Shown piece after piece: positions 62,830-64,000 of a stretch of 64,000 nucleotides of DNA. The stretch is from NCBI GenBank assembly GCA_913020445.1, contig CAJWAR010000005.1, positions 49,414 through 113,413 on the forward strand, read 5' to 3'. The notes under the pieces were generated by a model. The model worked only from the letters and a program-made list of their open reading frames with translations. It made no database searches and had not been told where the DNA came from. A program made the position numbers and the translations under genes. The DNA comes from an uncultured Rhodospirillaceae bacterium. Its GTDB lineage: Bacteria; Pseudomonadota; Alphaproteobacteria; Rhodospirillales; UBA2165. Positions within the stretch are counted from its first letter, which is position 1. The number at the start of each line of letters is the position of its first letter.

Positions 62830-63846
62830 TTGCTCCAAGACTCAAAAAAACAAGAACTTAATTTTGATAATGTTCGTGCCCTGCTGGCAGAACCGCGAAC
62901 TCACCTGCGGGAAGATTTCATCCGATCCTTAAGCGATTTAGGTCTGACCGACATCGAATCAACAGGCAATCTTCACAAAGTCCATGAGTGTTTGGCCGAA
63001 GGCGGGTTGGATTTGCTTATCTGTGGCACGATATTGCCCGAGGGTGATCTCCACGATCTAATAAAAAGTGTGCGTTTCGGTGAAACCTCTACCAACCCAT
63101 TCCTGGTGATCGTTACGTTGGTCTCCAATCCGACGGCAGAAGTACTCCATAAAATGATGGATTGCGGACCGGATGCGATCCTCATCAAACCGTTCTCGCC
63201 TGAGCAATTAAACGAGCGCATCACAAGCCTGGTCCACAATCGCAAACGCTTTGCCGTTACGTCTGACTATGTCGGGCCGGAACGCCGCAAAGGGGACCGG
63301 GAAGATAAAACCGGCAAGGAAACCATCCGGGTGCCTAATCCGCTCTACATTAAATCTTTTGGCATTGAAAATCTTGCCGTGACCAGACGCGCTGCTGATA
63401 CCGCGACGATGCGCATCAACAATCAAATGGTGGAAAGTTATTCGCAACGCGCAACCGATCTAGTGGAGGAATTGTTTCCACCTGACGGTCAAATAACCTG
63501 GACTCCAGAAAGACAAATTCCGCTAAATGAATTACACAAGGTCACGTTTGAATTAAACAAACGTATTTCAGGTACCGATTACAAACCTCTGGCTGGCCTT
63601 ACCTCGACACTTATCCGCATGCTTAAAGACGCAGGCACATGGACGGAAAAGACAAATAAAGGTGACATCCGTCTCTTAAGAATATTATGTGAGGTATTAC
63701 AACGGGGATTTAATTATACCGACGATCCATTATTACCGCCGCCAGTTATTGAAGGTGAACCGATAGAGGCCAGTGAAATTACGGATGAGCCGGAAAATCC
63801 AGAAAATAACGCGGAAAATGTGCTTGAATTAAGCTCTAGTGGTTGA
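62830..63846 (+). CDS. Degenerate receiver-domain (pseudo-receiver) protein
   Basis: A 338-residue protein. Residues about 15-135 fold like a response-regulator receiver (NVRALLAEPRTHLREDFIRSL), keeping the Thr (LVIVTLVSNP) and Lys (AILIKPFSPE) but with Gly in place of the phospho-acceptor Asp (DLLICGTILPEG) and AE instead of DD in the acidic pocket. A conserved YVGPERRKGDR linker follows, then a helical C-terminal domain of unknown type. TTG start with GGA upstream. No kinase is adjacent. Phosphorylation is unlikely. Confidence 0.8.
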   Translation: MLQDSKKQELNFDNVRALLAEPRTHLREDFIRSLSDLGLTDIESTGNLHKVHECLAEGGLDLLICGTILPEGDLHDLIKSVRFGETSTNPFLVIVTLVSNPTAEVLHKMMDCGPDAILIKPFSPEQLNERITSLVHNRKRFAVTSDYVGPERRKGDREDKTGKETIRVPNPLYIKSFGIENLAVTRRAADTATMRINNQMVESYSQRATDLVEELFPPDGQITWTPERQIPLNELHKVTFELNKRISGTDYKPLAGLTSTLIRMLKDAGTWTEKTNKGDIRLLRILCEVLQRGFNYTDDPLLPPPVIEGEPIEASEITDEPENPENNAENVLELSSSG

Positions 63847-63910
63847 CCCAGCGAAAACCTTTTGTATGATCGCCGCCGTCTTCTAATATATTTCCCATTG
63901 AAGATCATGG

Positions 63911-63997
63911 GCCTCGGTGGCGGAACTGGTAGACGCGCGGGATTCAAAATCCCGTTCTGGCAACAGAGTGAGAGTTCGAGTCTCTCCCGAGGCACCA
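63911..63997 (+). tRNA. tRNA-Leu (anticodon CAA)
   Basis: The 7-bp acceptor stem GCCTCGG/CCGAGGC, a D arm, an anticodon stem CGGGA/TCCCG with loop TTCAAAA (anticodon CAA, reads UUG), a long variable arm typical of leucine tRNA, the T loop GTTCGAGTC, and an encoded CCA end. A TAATAT at 63884-63889 could be its -10 element. Confidence 0.95.
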
Positions 63998-64000
63998 TTT

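Noticed and set aside
63714..63998. A 94-codon open frame on the minus strand across the end of the pseudo-receiver gene and the tRNA
   Set aside because: It runs through a clear tRNA-Leu and antisense to a better-supported gene; a chance frame.
1..64000. CRISPR arrays, prophage or insertion sequences
   Set aside because: No repeat-spacer pattern, transposase, integrase or phage structural gene was seen in the whole window.

Overview
The window is a stretch of chromosome from an alphaproteobacterium, most likely a Rhodospirillales-like, aerobic, ubiquinone-using marine type. The grounds are an aa3 oxidase cluster (ctaC, ctaD, ctaG/cox11, ctaE), Coq7, alphaproteobacterial small families (DUF2849, DUF934, DUF983, DUF6165, DUF6356) next to their usual partners, and the thrC/M16-peptidase pair. 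No rRNA, phage, insertion sequence or CRISPR array was seen. Gene density is high, with many 1-4 bp overlaps.

Layout. 1-8.2 kb: a 5'-truncated GltD/ferredoxin-reductase fusion, a sirtuin, a GYD protein, a tungsten-type aldehyde:ferredoxin oxidoreductase with a clear terminator, a SnoaL-like protein and a cyclic-nucleotide-binding/TPR protein. 8.2-12.6 kb: a DUF123 GIY-YIG protein, DUF6165, an MscS channel, RecX and two tandem ABC-2 permeases without an ATPase. 12.6-18.3 kb: a ParD/RelE-like toxin-antitoxin pair, argD-argF-hslO behind a possible attenuator, a lipoprotein, an AsnC-type regulator whose start codon abuts a perfect 17-bp inverted repeat, and an orphan HigA next to the remains of HigB. 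18.3-29.8 kb: trkH-argE, folE, apaG, an OmpA lipoprotein, a radical SAM gene overlapping a degenerate metallophosphoesterase, a ring-cleavage-type VOC dioxygenase, a response regulator, a TauE exporter and glutathione-dependent formaldehyde dehydrogenase.

29.8-35.0 kb is one operon read leftward: ECF sigma factor, putative anti-sigma factor, Spy/CnrX-like sensor, MacA-like adaptor carrying an inserted Spy-like LTxxQ segment, MacB-like ATPase and permease. 35.3-37.7 kb: DUF2849, sulfite reductase, DUF934. 37.8-44.5 kb: an HD-GYP response regulator, then a GAF-SpoIIE phosphatase-HATPase protein, a STAS protein and the Mla lipid transporter (mlaE, mlaF, mlaD, lipoprotein), a layout that suggests phospho-control of lipid transport. 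44.5-52.1 kb: the aa3 oxidase cluster, with DUF983 reduced to a pseudogene, faces a divergent group made of a 31-residue membrane peptide, DUF420, a heme-copper-oxidase-like protein without the CuB histidine pair, and ctaB.

52-64 kb: carboxypeptidase M32, thrC, M16 peptidase, a Cys-rich protein, a REP-like palindrome, YqgE/AlgH, a DsbD-family reductase behind a 16-bp palindrome, the leftward operon dedA-like/dsbB/coq7/EamA, a degenerate receiver protein and tRNA-Leu(CAA).

The points most worth following are the SpoIIE-STAS-Mla module, the sigma/Spy/MacAB operon, the radical SAM/metallophosphoesterase pair and the oxidase-like protein beside ctaB. All family assignments come from reading motifs and gene order; no database search was run.
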